A DNA stretch of 64,000 nt, from NCBI GenBank assembly GCA_036489755.1, contig DASXFD010000089.1, positions 50,852 to 114,851 of the forward strand, read 5' to 3'. Below are positions 1 to 9,611 of this stretch, in pieces. Source of the stretch: JABFXX01 sp036489755. GTDB lineage: Bacteria > Myxococcota_A > Polyangia > Haliangiales > Haliangiaceae. The position numbers and the translations under genes are program-made. How positions within the stretch are numbered: position 1 is the first letter of the stretch; each line of letters opens with the position of its first letter. The notes under the pieces are model-generated. The model did not search any database. It was not told where the DNA came from and saw only the letters and a program-made list of their open reading frames with translations.

Positions 1-1077
1 CGCCGACCAGCGAGCGCTCGGCGCCGAGCGCGGGCACGACGAGCTCGCGCTCGCCGCGATGTGGCTCGCCGGTGCGTAGCTCGTCGGCGAGCTCGGGCGA
101 GAGCTGTGCGGCGAGCTCCCAGCGCACGTCGGCGCCGTCGCTGATCGCCGCGATCCGGCGCACCGCTTCGGCGAGCGCTTCGTCGGTCGCGACCGGCAGC
201 GGCTCGTCGTGAACCGCGAGCCGGCGTGCGCGTCGGTCGTCGAGCCCGGCGAGCACGTTCTTCTCGAGCCGCGGGTACACCGCACGGCCGAGCGCGGCGA
301 CCGCGAGCGGCACGAACGTCGCGCCGACGTCGAGCACGTTGCGCAGCGTGCCGGGCTCGGTGTGGTGGACGGTCAAGAACACCGCGCCGCCGCCGCCGAG
401 CACGGCGAGCGCGCCGATGGCCGCGATCGTCAGGACCTCGGCCGCGGTCGAGCGCAGCGAGAACAGATCGTTGCGGAGCACCGCGGTGCCGATGACGACG
501 AAGCTGATCGGCGTCGCCACCATCGTATCGAGCCAGATGAATAGCTCGAGCTTGTCGACGAGCGGCCCGACGAAGAACGCGAGCAGGCCCGACAACCAGC
601 GGAACCCGAGCGCCGCGATCACCGCACGCGCGTTGCGATCGGTCGTGGTCCGCCACGCGCGCACGCCGAGCGCGAAGATCACGAGCGTCGACGGCAGATA
701 GAACGAGAGCTCGGCGATCCAGAACCCGGCGCCCGTGTGGCCGACCGAAACCAGCACGACCACCGCCGCGACGGCCCACGCGACCAGCGCGACGGTCCAC
801 GGCCGCGCCGGCGCCGGTCGGCGCGGAAAGCTCGCCATGAACTCGATCGAGATCACCGCCATCACGATCGCGATGAACGAGCACGGCACCGTGACGCTCG
901 GCGTGATGATCGGCCAGCCGGCGAGCACGTTGACGCCGCGCCACGCGGTCATCACCGCGTCGCTGAGCGCGAGCGCGCCGAACAGCAGGTTGTCGCGGCG
1001 CGTCGGTGCCGCACGCAGCACGAGCGTCGCGTACCCCGCGCCGACCACGGAGATCGCGAGGATCACGAAGCCGACGT

Positions 1078-1081
<4 letters not shown>
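1..1081 (-). CDS. sensor histidine kinase, N-terminal part (cut by left edge)
   Basis: Open frame of about 360 codons running off the left edge. It begins at an ATG whose bases overlap the stop of the NtrC-type regulator (shared TCAT at 1078-1081 on the plus strand). The first ~220 residues hold about seven hydrophobic segments with few charges, resembling the 7TM sensor region of some kinases. A soluble stretch follows that could be a GAF-like sensor. The catalytic HisKA/HATPase part would lie outside the window, so kinase identity is inferred from the translational coupling to the response regulator. It would sense a membrane or envelope signal and phosphorylate that regulator. Confidence 0.7.
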
Positions 1082-2472
<1,391 letters not shown>

Positions 2473-2554
2473 CAGGATTCCATGGAACGTGCCAGCGTAA
2501 CCAACCGAGATCGCGAGCGGCTCCGCGCTCCGACGGTAACGAAACGATACCTAT

Positions 2555-2583
2555 TTGACAGTGATATATGACAGTGTTAGATT
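2555..2583 (+). promoter_or_regulatory. promoter of the MerR/VIT-vWA operon with direct repeat
   Basis: TTGACA (2555-2560), a 17-bp spacer and TAGATT (2578-2583), followed by 6 nt and the GTG start at 2590, so the transcript would be leaderless. An 8-bp direct repeat TGACAGTG (2556-2563 and 2569-2576) lies inside the promoter and may be the operator for the encoded MerR protein. This is the best -35/-10 pair in the window. Confidence 0.65.
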
Positions 2584-2589
2584 GAGCGC

Positions 2590-3216
2590 GTGGACGTCTC
2601 ATGGACCTTTCCCGAGCTCGTTGCCGAGGCGGCGTCGTCGATCGCGACGCTGCCGGCGCCGAAGAACGGGCAGGTGCGCGCCGTGCCCGACGAGCGGACC
2701 GTCCGCTACTACGCGACGCTCGGCCTGCTCGATCGCCCGCTCGCGATGCGCGGACGCACGGCGCTGTACGGCCGCCGTCACCTCGCGCAGGTCGTCGCGA
2801 TCAAGCGGCTGCAGAGCGCCGGTCGCAGCCTCGCCGAGATCCAGGCACTGTGGGCCACGCTCGACGACGCGACGCTCGCGCGGATGAGCGGCGTGGCGCT
2901 CGGCGGTCGCCGCGGCGAGCGCGGCGAGCACGGCGACCCCTCGAAGAAGCCTCGCCGCGATTTCTGGAAGACGCCGCCCGCGATCGCCGTTCCACCGAGC
3001 AAGCCGGTGCCGTATCCCGTGCCGCCGCGCTCGCTGCCGATGCCGGCCACCAAGCCCGTCGAGCTTCGCGTCGAGCTCGCGACCGGCGCCGACCTCGTGA
3101 TCACGATTCCCGCCGATGCTGCGTTCGACTCCGCCGACGTTGCCGCGCTGCGTGCGGCCGCGGCACCACTCGTCACCGAGCTCGCACGCCGCGGGCTCAT
3201 CCTGGAGATCCCATGA
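2590..3216 (+). CDS. MerR-family transcriptional regulator
   Basis: A 208-residue protein. Residues ~30-90 carry the MerR winged-helix signature: DERTVRYYATLGLLDRP at the recognition helix, then the second helix pair ending in AGRSLAEIQALWATLDD. A Pro/Lys-rich linker (about 110-145) leads to a C-terminal ~60-residue domain of unknown type, not a cysteine metal-sensing loop. It starts at GTG 2590, 6 nt after a TAGATT hexamer. It overlaps the VIT/vWA gene by 4 bp (ATGA) and probably controls its own operon. The inducing signal is unknown. Confidence 0.88.
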   Translation: MDVSWTFPELVAEAASSIATLPAPKNGQVRAVPDERTVRYYATLGLLDRPLAMRGRTALYGRRHLAQVVAIKRLQSAGRSLAEIQALWATLDDATLARMSGVALGGRRGERGEHGDPSKKPRRDFWKTPPAIAVPPSKPVPYPVPPRSLPMPATKPVELRVELATGADLVITIPADAAFDSADVAALRAAAAPLVTELARRGLILEIP

Positions 3217-5648
3217 CCGACCTCACCGTGATGACCGACGAAGAGCTGTCCCGCTACGGCACGACCGAAGGCTGCGGCTTCGGCGCGCTCGAGACCGAGC
3301 GCGGTGTCTTGCCACTCGTCGCGTTGCGCGTGCGCGCGCGGGTGAGTGGCGTCGTCGCGGCGACCGAGGTCGTGCAGACGTTCGCGAACACCACCGGGAT
3401 CGCGATCGAGGCGACGTACATCTTCCCGTTGCCCGACCGCGCGGCCGTGCATCGGTTTCGCATGGAGGTCGGCGGCCGTGTCGTCGAAGGCATCGTCGAC
3501 GAGCGTGCGCAGGCCCGCGCCGATTACGACGCGGCGATCGCGGCGGGACATCGTGCGGCGATCGCCGAAGAAGAGCGACCCGGCGTGTTCACGTTGCGCG
3601 TCGGCAACCTCATGCCGGGCGACCGCGCGACGGTGACGCTGTCGCTCGTCGGGCCGCTGCCGATCGACGACGGCGAGGCGACGTTCCGGTTCCCGCTCGT
3701 GGTCGCGCCGCGCTACATCCCGGGGGCCGCGCTCGGCGGCGAGCAGGCCGGCCTCGGCGGCGCCGGCGATACCGATCTCGTGCCCGATGCGTCGCGGATC
3801 TCGCCGCCGGTGCGGTTGCCGGGCCTGCCGAACCCGGTGCAGCTCGCGATCGAGGTCGCGTTCGATGCGCCCGCGAAGCAACTCTCGTCGAGCCTGCACG
3901 CCGTCTCCGACGACGGCCGCGTCGTGCGGCTGTTGCCGGGCGAGCGACTCGATCGCGACTTCATCGTGCGGTGGCGCGTGGACGGCGACGGCGAGCTGCG
4001 CAGCTCGCTCGTGTGCGCCGACGATCCCGACGGCCGCGGCGGCACCTTCATGCTGACGCTCGCACCGCCGAGCACGCGCGCCGTCGGCGGCAAACCGCGC
4101 GACGTGGTGATCGTGCTCGATCGCTCCGGCAGCATGGGCGGCTGGAAAATGGTCGCGGCGCGGCGCGCGGCCGCGCGGCTGATCGATTCGCTGACGTCAC
4201 GCGATCGGTTCTGCGCGATCGCGTTCGACGATCACGTGGAGATGATCCCCGATGCGCTCGCGGATGCGACCGACCGCGCGCGGTTCCGCGCCGTCGAGCA
4301 GCTCGCGCACGTCGAGGCGCGCGGTGGCACTGAAATCGCCGCACCGCTGTCGGCGGCGGTCGACATGCTCGCTGGCGGCTACGCCGATCGCGAGCGCGTC
4401 GTCGTGCTGATCACCGACGGTCAGGTCGGCAGCGAGGATCAGGTGCTGCGCATGCTCGCGGCGCGCGTCAAGAACGTGCGCATCTTCACGCTCGGCATCG
4501 ATCAAGCCGTGAACGCGGCATTTCTCTATCGTCTGGCCGGCCTCGGCGCCGGCATCTGCGAGCTCGTCGAGTCCGAAGATCGGCTCGACGCGGTGATGTC
4601 GAAGTTCCATCGCCGCATCGGTGCGCCGATCGCGACCGAGCTCGCGCTATCCGAGAAGCGCCTCGAGCTCGAGTACGGATCGCTCGCGCCATCGCGCGTG
4701 CCCGACGTCTACGCGGGCGCGCCCGTCGTCGTGCTCGGCCGCTACCTCGGCGCGGCGCCACCCGACGCGGCGATCGAGCTCGACGGGACGAGCTTGGGCG
4801 ACAAGCTGCATGACGTCGTCGTGCGAGCGCCGGCGGCGCCCGGCGAGACGAGCTGGCTCGGCGCGAGCTGGGCGCGCGCGCGGATTCGCGACCTCGAGGA
4901 TCGCTACGCGATCGGCGAGCGCCATCACGAAGCCGAGATCGTCCGCTTGTCGAAGCGCTTCACGGTGCTGTCGCGGTTCACCGCGTTCCTCGCGGTCGAC
5001 CGCAGCGACGTCGCGAACCCGGGCGGCAAGCTGAAGCAGGTCGTGCAACCGGTCGAGACACCGGCCGGCTGGGATTCGCTCGCCGGCGCCGCGAACGTGC
5101 GCACGATGACCGGTACGCTCAAGCATGTGACGCTGCCGTCGTCGATCCCGTCGCCGATGCGTGCGCCGCTCGGGATCGCGAAGTCGATGGCGATGCCGGC
5201 GCAGATGCCGAGCAGCAACGCGCCGATGATGCCGGCTGGCGGTGGGCCGACGATGCCGCACTTCTCGCCACCGCCGGCGGCGGCGAAGAAGCCGGCCGCG
5301 GCCGCGGCGAGCCGCGACGTCTCGCGTCACGACGAGGTTGCGCCGCCGCAGATTCCCGTCGAGCCGTATCTCGCGAAGCTCGGCGAGCTCGCCCGCGCGC
5401 TCGCGGCGGCGACGTCGCCGACCGGGTTGCGTATCGCGCGGCAGCGGCTCGTCGAGTGGCTCGAGGACGCGCGCAGCATCGGCTTTGCCGAGCTCTCGAC
5501 CGCGGTCGCCGCGATCGTCCAGCCGCTCCACGGCACGCTCGACGAGCCGACCGCGCGTGCGGTCGCGACGGCGCTCGAGGACCTCGTGCGGCGCGGTCAC
5601 GTGCCGACGCCGCCGGCGAAGAAGAGTCGCCTGGCGTTCTGGAAGTAG
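3213..5648 (+). CDS. VIT domain / von Willebrand factor A domain protein
   Basis: An 811-residue protein. Residues ~25-165 match the VIT domain (strands around VVQTFANTTGIAIEATY and the following YIFPLPDRAAVHRFR region). Residues ~295-470 form a vWA domain with an intact MIDAS motif DRSGSM near 303-308 plus the later T and D positions, so it should bind a divalent ion. A Met/Pro/Ala-rich stretch (about 640-710) separates a C-terminal helical domain. I see no signal peptide, so it may be cytoplasmic. The start ATG 3213 has GGAG 7 nt upstream and overlaps the MerR stop. Function is unassigned; VIT-vWA proteins in eukaryotes and bacteria are adhesion or scaffold factors. Confidence 0.92.
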   Translation: MTDLTVMTDEELSRYGTTEGCGFGALETERGVLPLVALRVRARVSGVVAATEVVQTFANTTGIAIEATYIFPLPDRAAVHRFRMEVGGRVVEGIVDERAQARADYDAAIAAGHRAAIAEEERPGVFTLRVGNLMPGDRATVTLSLVGPLPIDDGEATFRFPLVVAPRYIPGAALGGEQAGLGGAGDTDLVPDASRISPPVRLPGLPNPVQLAIEVAFDAPAKQLSSSLHAVSDDGRVVRLLPGERLDRDFIVRWRVDGDGELRSSLVCADDPDGRGGTFMLTLAPPSTRAVGGKPRDVVIVLDRSGSMGGWKMVAARRAAARLIDSLTSRDRFCAIAFDDHVEMIPDALADATDRARFRAVEQLAHVEARGGTEIAAPLSAAVDMLAGGYADRERVVVLITDGQVGSEDQVLRMLAARVKNVRIFTLGIDQAVNAAFLYRLAGLGAGICELVESEDRLDAVMSKFHRRIGAPIATELALSEKRLELEYGSLAPSRVPDVYAGAPVVVLGRYLGAAPPDAAIELDGTSLGDKLHDVVVRAPAAPGETSWLGASWARARIRDLEDRYAIGERHHEAEIVRLSKRFTVLSRFTAFLAVDRSDVANPGGKLKQVVQPVETPAGWDSLAGAANVRTMTGTLKHVTLPSSIPSPMRAPLGIAKSMAMPAQMPSSNAPMMPAGGGPTMPHFSPPPAAAKKPAAAAASRDVSRHDEVAPPQIPVEPYLAKLGELARALAAATSPTGLRIARQRLVEWLEDARSIGFAELSTAVAAIVQPLHGTLDEPTARAVATALEDLVRRGHVPTPPAKKSRLAFWK

Positions 5649-5650
5649 CC

Positions 5651-6385
5651 GTGCGCTGGCTCGCCGCCGTGCTGATCGTCGCCGGGTGTGCTCGCCGCGA
5701 GCCGCATCGCCGCGAGCCCGCGCCGATCGTCGCCGACGCGCGCACGCTCGCCGCTGACACCATCGACGCTCCGCCCGCAATCGACGCCGCTCCGCTGGCG
5801 ATCGTCGATGCGCCGCTCGCGTGGAGCGACGAGCGCGCGCGGCTCACGCTCGACTATCGGCGCCGTCACAGCGATCCATCGGCGACCGATCTCGAGATCG
5901 TGCCGCGCGTGATCGTGCTGCATTTCACCGGCGGCGACTCGGCCGCGGCCACGCGCGCGTACTTCGATCAGCCGCACATCGAGGCGGCGCGCGCCGTGCT
6001 CGCGCGGGCGGGCGCCGTGAATGTCTCGTCGCACTTTCTCGTCGATCGCGACGGCACGATCTACCGCCTGCAGCCCGAGACGCGCTACGCGCGCCACTGC
6101 ATCGGGCTCGATCACATCGCGATCGGCATCGAGAACGTCGGCGACGAGGCGCGTTGGCCGCTGACCGACGCGCAGGTCGCCGCCGACGCCTCGCTCGTGC
6201 GCGATCTCGCGCGCCGGTATCCGATCACGCACCTGCTCGGCCACTACGAAGTGATGCAGTTTCGCGCGAACCCGTACTACGTCGAGCGCGACCCGTCGTA
6301 TCGCAACTCGAAAGACGATCCGGGGCCGCGGTTCATGGCCGCCGTACGGGCACGGCTCGGCGATCTTCACCTCGCCGGATTGTGA
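5651..6385 (+). CDS. N-acetylmuramoyl-L-alanine amidase (Amidase_2 family), lipoprotein
   Basis: A 244-residue protein beginning at GTG 5651, two bases after the vWA gene. The first residues form a short lipoprotein signal with lipobox IVAGC (Cys13). The Amidase_2/PGRP fold is visible as VLHFTGGDSA (zinc His), SSHFLVDRDGTIYRLQP, CIGLDHIAIGIENVG and a C-terminal LGHYEVMQF. It should cleave the amide bond between MurNAc and the stem peptide, acting at the periplasmic face of a membrane. The close linkage to the MerR and vWA genes suggests a cell-wall remodelling operon. Longer upstream reading frames exist but lack a signal peptide. Confidence 0.9.
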   Translation: MRWLAAVLIVAGCARREPHRREPAPIVADARTLAADTIDAPPAIDAAPLAIVDAPLAWSDERARLTLDYRRRHSDPSATDLEIVPRVIVLHFTGGDSAAATRAYFDQPHIEAARAVLARAGAVNVSSHFLVDRDGTIYRLQPETRYARHCIGLDHIAIGIENVGDEARWPLTDAQVAADASLVRDLARRYPITHLLGHYEVMQFRANPYYVERDPSYRNSKDDPGPRFMAAVRARLGDLHLAGL

Positions 6386-6387
6386 GC

Positions 6388-9159
6388 TCAGCGCGTCCGG
6401 CGCCTGAGCGTGACGAAGTTCGTGCCGTTCGGTTTCGGCGCGACGTGCTCCGTGCTCGATGCGTAGCCCTCTTTGGTGAGGGTGAGCGACGCGCCGCCGG
6501 CGGGCAGATGGATCGTCGTCGGCGTGATGCCGAGGACGCGGCCGCCCATCGTGATCGTCGCGCCGGGCGGACTCGACGTGACGCGCATCGACACCGTCGG
6601 CGCCGCGGGCGCGAGCAGCCTCACCGTCACGCTCGTATCGGTGCCGGGCGTGACGGTGCGGACCATCTGAAGCCTGGCTTTCTTGAGCTCGAGCTTGGCC
6701 TCGACGCCGCACGGCAGCTGCACCGTCGTCGGCGTGACGCCGAGCTGCGTGTCGGCGACCCAGATCTCGGCGCCGACCGGGCTGGTCGCGACCTCGACCT
6801 TGCACAGGCTCGGCCCGGCATCGACGGGCGGCGGGGGCGTCTCGACGACGGGTGCGTTGCTGCCGGCGACCATCGCGGCGCTGCCCGCGACCATCGGTTC
6901 CGGCGCGGCCGATCCGATCGCCGTGCCGCCATGCGCGGGCTGCGCCTTGCGTCGACCGCGCCCGACGCCGAAGCCGAACACGGCGATCGCGGCGGTGGCG
7001 ACGAGCAGCGCGGCTGCACCGATCGCGATCAGGAGCCCGCGGTGGCTGCGCGGCACGGTGAGCAGCGACGTCGACTCCATCGGGCCCGGCGGCAGCGGTC
7101 CGCCGAACATCGGCATCTGCTCGCTCGCACGCAGCGTGCCCGGCAACGGCGGCGGCTGCACCGGCCCGGTCGGTCCGAACGCGGACATCGGCGGCGTCAT
7201 CACCGGCGGCATCGGCCCGAGCGGCGGCGGCACGCCGGGCGGCATCGTCATCGTGCCCGGCGCCGGCGTCGGGATCGCGCCCATGCGATTCATCGGCAGC
7301 GGCGGCGGCATCGCCATCATCGGCGCGACGGCCATCGGCGGCGGCATCATCGGCAGCGGCGGCGGCTGCGCGATCTCCGGCTCGGGCATGCGCGCGGCCA
7401 ACAGCGACGGGTCGATCTCGACGAGCGGCTCGCCGATACCGGTCGGCTTGTCTTCCCATTTGACGGCGTTCAGCGGCTCGGCGCTCGCGATCGCGACGAC
7501 GCGGTTGCCCTTCGGCGTGTCCGAAAACGGCGGGATGTCGACCTTCGACGGCGGGGTCCAGCCGCCATCCGCGGTCGGATCGGCCGACATCGTCCAATCG
7601 CCCGGCGGCTCCGGCACGACCGGCTCGGCCGGCTTGTCGATCGCGGCCAGCGTCGCGGCGGTGATCGGCTCGGTCGGCCGCGTGCTCGTGGCCATCTCGA
7701 CGGTGCGCGTGGGCAAGATCGTCGGCGTCGGCGCATCGGGCGACATCGTCCAGTCGTCGCCGCCGCCGATCGCGGCCATCAGCTCCGACGCGCGCATGCC
7801 GCCGGATCGAGTGCCCGCCGCCGGCTCGATCGGCGGCGCCGGCGGTCCGCTCGCTTCGGCCGCCGCGATCTCCGTCGGCGACAGCGGTGGCTCCTGGCGC
7901 GTCGGCTCGCTCGCTTCGGGCGCGACCGCGGTGACGATCGCGACGCCGAGCGAGCGCGGCTCGTCGCTCGCGGGCAGCGGCATGTCGGTCAGATCGGTCT
8001 GCTCGGGATCGACGGCGGGCTCGACGGCAGGCAGTCGCACGATCGGCAGCGGCGCGAACGGCGTCGGCTGGCGCGGCATCGGCGGGCCCGCCGGACGTGG
8101 CGCGACGGCCGCCATCGGCTGCGGCGGCGTCGCGCGCATGAACGGCGAGCCGGTCGTCGCGGGCGGCTCGTCTTTCGGCGGCACCCCGACGATGACCGCC
8201 GGCGCTTCCATCGCGGGCAGCTTGAGCGCCGGGAACCCGATGCGCGTCGCTCTCGACGCCTTGTCTTCGAGCTTCGGTCCGCGCATCAGCGGCGGTACGC
8301 CGAGCGTGGTCGCGCGAATCTCGCCGCTCGAGCCCGGTGTGACCGGTGCGGGCACGCCGCCCGACGCCGTCGGCGGGATCACCACGACCGGCACGGGGCT
8401 CTTGGTGCCGCCCGACTCGTCGGCGCGCACGCCGGAAGGCGGCGTCATCGGCTTCGGCGCGGGCACACCGCCGACGGGCGTCGCCAGGACCGGCACGACG
8501 TCTGCGACCGGCTTGGCCTCGGGTTTTGCCGCGACGCCGGCCGGCGGCGTGATCGGCTTGATGACGGGGATCTGCGCCGACGGCGTCCTCGGCCGGGTCA
8601 GCGCCGGTGGCGTCGTCGGCGGCTTCGGCGCGCGGTTCGTCGTCGGGATCGACGGGATGACGAACCTGCCGGCCGGTCCGCTCGGGATGGCCGCGCTCGT
8701 GAACGTCGCCGGGTCACCGATCAGCACGCACTCGGCGAGCGCGTTCGCGGCGTCGATCCGGCCACCCGGCGCGGGCGGCACCGGGCGCGGCGCGGCGGGA
8801 ATGTCGGCGGGGCGCGGCGGCACGGTCGGCGGCGCCGGCTTCATCGCGAGCCGCGCCTTCTCGAGCTCGGCGATCACGGTCTTGCTCGGCTCGTCGGGCT
8901 CGACCCATTTGAGCGTCATGCCGACGCGTGCGTGAATTCCCGAGGGCCGGGCCGACGACGCCACGACCTCGGCCTCGCCCTCGATCATCACACCGCCGTC
9001 TTTGAGCGCGAGCGCGATCCGTCCGCGCCGACCCGCGGGTAGCGGCTCGGCAACCGGCACAAACAACCCCGTACGATCGGCGTAGCGCCGGAACGCCGCG
9101 ACGAATTCTTCGGCGGTACCACAGGCCGAGACGAGGTAGAGGGGAACCCCTGCGCTCAC
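6388..9159 (-). CDS. PilZ-like N-terminus, Pro-rich linker, TM segment and two PEGA domains
   Basis: A 923-residue protein. Residues 1-~105 resemble the myxobacterial PilZ-type paralogue family (TFVPV-like start, GRIALALKDGGVMIEGEAEV, then VGMTLKWVEPDE). About 580 residues rich in Pro, Ala, Gly and Met follow and are probably disordered. One transmembrane helix lies near 700-725 (LLIAIGAAALLVATAAIAV). Two PEGA-type beta domains end the protein (each with PxGAxIxxxxxxLGxTPTTxxLP). Topology would put the linker in the cytoplasm and PEGA in the periplasm. I chose GTG 9159 because TATGCT lies 8 nt upstream and because the longer start at 9225 falls inside the terminator of the histone gene. Confidence 0.82.
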   Translation of the reverse strand: MSAGVPLYLVSACGTAEEFVAAFRRYADRTGLFVPVAEPLPAGRRGRIALALKDGGVMIEGEAEVVASSARPSGIHARVGMTLKWVEPDEPSKTVIAELEKARLAMKPAPPTVPPRPADIPAAPRPVPPAPGGRIDAANALAECVLIGDPATFTSAAIPSGPAGRFVIPSIPTTNRAPKPPTTPPALTRPRTPSAQIPVIKPITPPAGVAAKPEAKPVADVVPVLATPVGGVPAPKPMTPPSGVRADESGGTKSPVPVVVIPPTASGGVPAPVTPGSSGEIRATTLGVPPLMRGPKLEDKASRATRIGFPALKLPAMEAPAVIVGVPPKDEPPATTGSPFMRATPPQPMAAVAPRPAGPPMPRQPTPFAPLPIVRLPAVEPAVDPEQTDLTDMPLPASDEPRSLGVAIVTAVAPEASEPTRQEPPLSPTEIAAAEASGPPAPPIEPAAGTRSGGMRASELMAAIGGGDDWTMSPDAPTPTILPTRTVEMATSTRPTEPITAATLAAIDKPAEPVVPEPPGDWTMSADPTADGGWTPPSKVDIPPFSDTPKGNRVVAIASAEPLNAVKWEDKPTGIGEPLVEIDPSLLAARMPEPEIAQPPPLPMMPPPMAVAPMMAMPPPLPMNRMGAIPTPAPGTMTMPPGVPPPLGPMPPVMTPPMSAFGPTGPVQPPPLPGTLRASEQMPMFGGPLPPGPMESTSLLTVPRSHRGLLIAIGAAALLVATAAIAVFGFGVGRGRRKAQPAHGGTAIGSAAPEPMVAGSAAMVAGSNAPVVETPPPPVDAGPSLCKVEVATSPVGAEIWVADTQLGVTPTTVQLPCGVEAKLELKKARLQMVRTVTPGTDTSVTVRLLAPAAPTVSMRVTSSPPGATITMGGRVLGITPTTIHLPAGGASLTLTKEGYASSTEHVAPKPNGTNFVTLRRRTR

Positions 9160-9167
9160 CTCTCTCA

Positions 9168-9173
9168 AGCATA
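9168..9173 (-). promoter_or_regulatory. TATGCT -10-like hexamer of the PilZ-PEGA gene
   Basis: On the minus strand TATGCT ends 8 nt before the GTG at 9159, giving a leader of at most 1-2 nt. It lies just after the terminator of the upstream histone gene, as expected for an independent promoter. Confidence 0.45.
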
Positions 9174-9190
9174 GGCCAAAAGCAACCGCG

Positions 9191-9223
9191 CCGAAAATGA
9201 AAGCGGGCGCCACTTGGGCGCCC
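9191..9223 (-). terminator. intrinsic terminator of the histone-fold gene
   Basis: On the minus strand a perfect 7-bp stem (GGGCGCC with GGCGCCC, plus-strand 9205-9211 and 9217-9223) closes a 5-nt loop. It is followed by a T-rich tail, GCTTTCATTTTC. It lies 37 nt past the stop of the histone-fold gene. It is the clearest rho-independent terminator I found in the window. Confidence 0.75.
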
Positions 9224-9259
9224 ACCTGCGAGACGTTCTTGCGAGCGCCCCGACCTTGA

Positions 9260-9496
9260 TTACATGCCGATCAGGAAGTCGTGCGCGCGGACCGTCTTGC
9301 GGCCGTTCTCACCGGCACGCTTGGCGGCCTGGTGGATGAGCCAGCCGACGTAGGCGTTGAGCCCGTCGAGCGCGTCGCCGGCCGTGTTGCAGCCCGCGTC
9401 CTTGATCATCGACTTCACCTTCGACGCGACGAGCAGCATCTCCTTTGGAGCGCCGCCCCCGCCGCCGGACTTACCTTTTGCCTTCGCTTTGGCCAT
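9260..9496 (-). CDS. bacterial histone-fold protein
   Basis: A 78-residue basic protein. The first 18 residues are a Lys/Ala/Gly tail (MAKAKAKGKSGGGGGAP). Residues ~19-78 fit a single histone fold: helix 1 EMLLVASKVKSMIKDAG, loop CNTAG, long helix 2 DALDGLNAYVGWLIHQAAKR, loop 2 NGRKTVRAHD and a short helix 3 DFLIGM. The R-K-T-V plus following D is the loop-2/helix-3 pattern of archaeal histones and of the Bdellovibrio-type bacterial histones. It should dimerise and bind DNA. It has a strong ribosome site (AGGAG, 7 nt before ATG), its own terminator and a palindromic promoter region, so it is a free-standing, probably well-expressed gene. Confidence 0.85.
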   Translation of the reverse strand: MAKAKAKGKSGGGGGAPKEMLLVASKVKSMIKDAGCNTAGDALDGLNAYVGWLIHQAAKRAGENGRKTVRAHDFLIGM

Positions 9497-9516
9497 CGTT
9501 TTCTCCTCGTGTTTGA

Positions 9517-9540
9517 AGCGCTCTCCTTTTACACAGCGCT
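9517..9540 (-). promoter_or_regulatory. paired AGCGCT palindromes upstream of the histone gene
   Basis: Two AGCGCT palindromes (9517-9522 and 9535-9540) are spaced 18 bp apart and flank an A-rich TGTAAAA stretch that could be the -10 region. The arrangement looks like an operator across the promoter. No -35 box is clear. Confidence 0.35.
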
Positions 9541-9611
9541 CCTCGACGAAGAGAAGCGACGAGAGCCGAAAAAGCGGGGCTACGGGTCGATTCCTCGCGA
9601 TCTACGTGAAG

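Noticed and set aside
9160..9225. Longer start (GTG 9225) for the PilZ-PEGA protein
   Set aside because: It lies in the intrinsic terminator of the histone gene, and a -10-like hexamer sits between it and GTG 9159.
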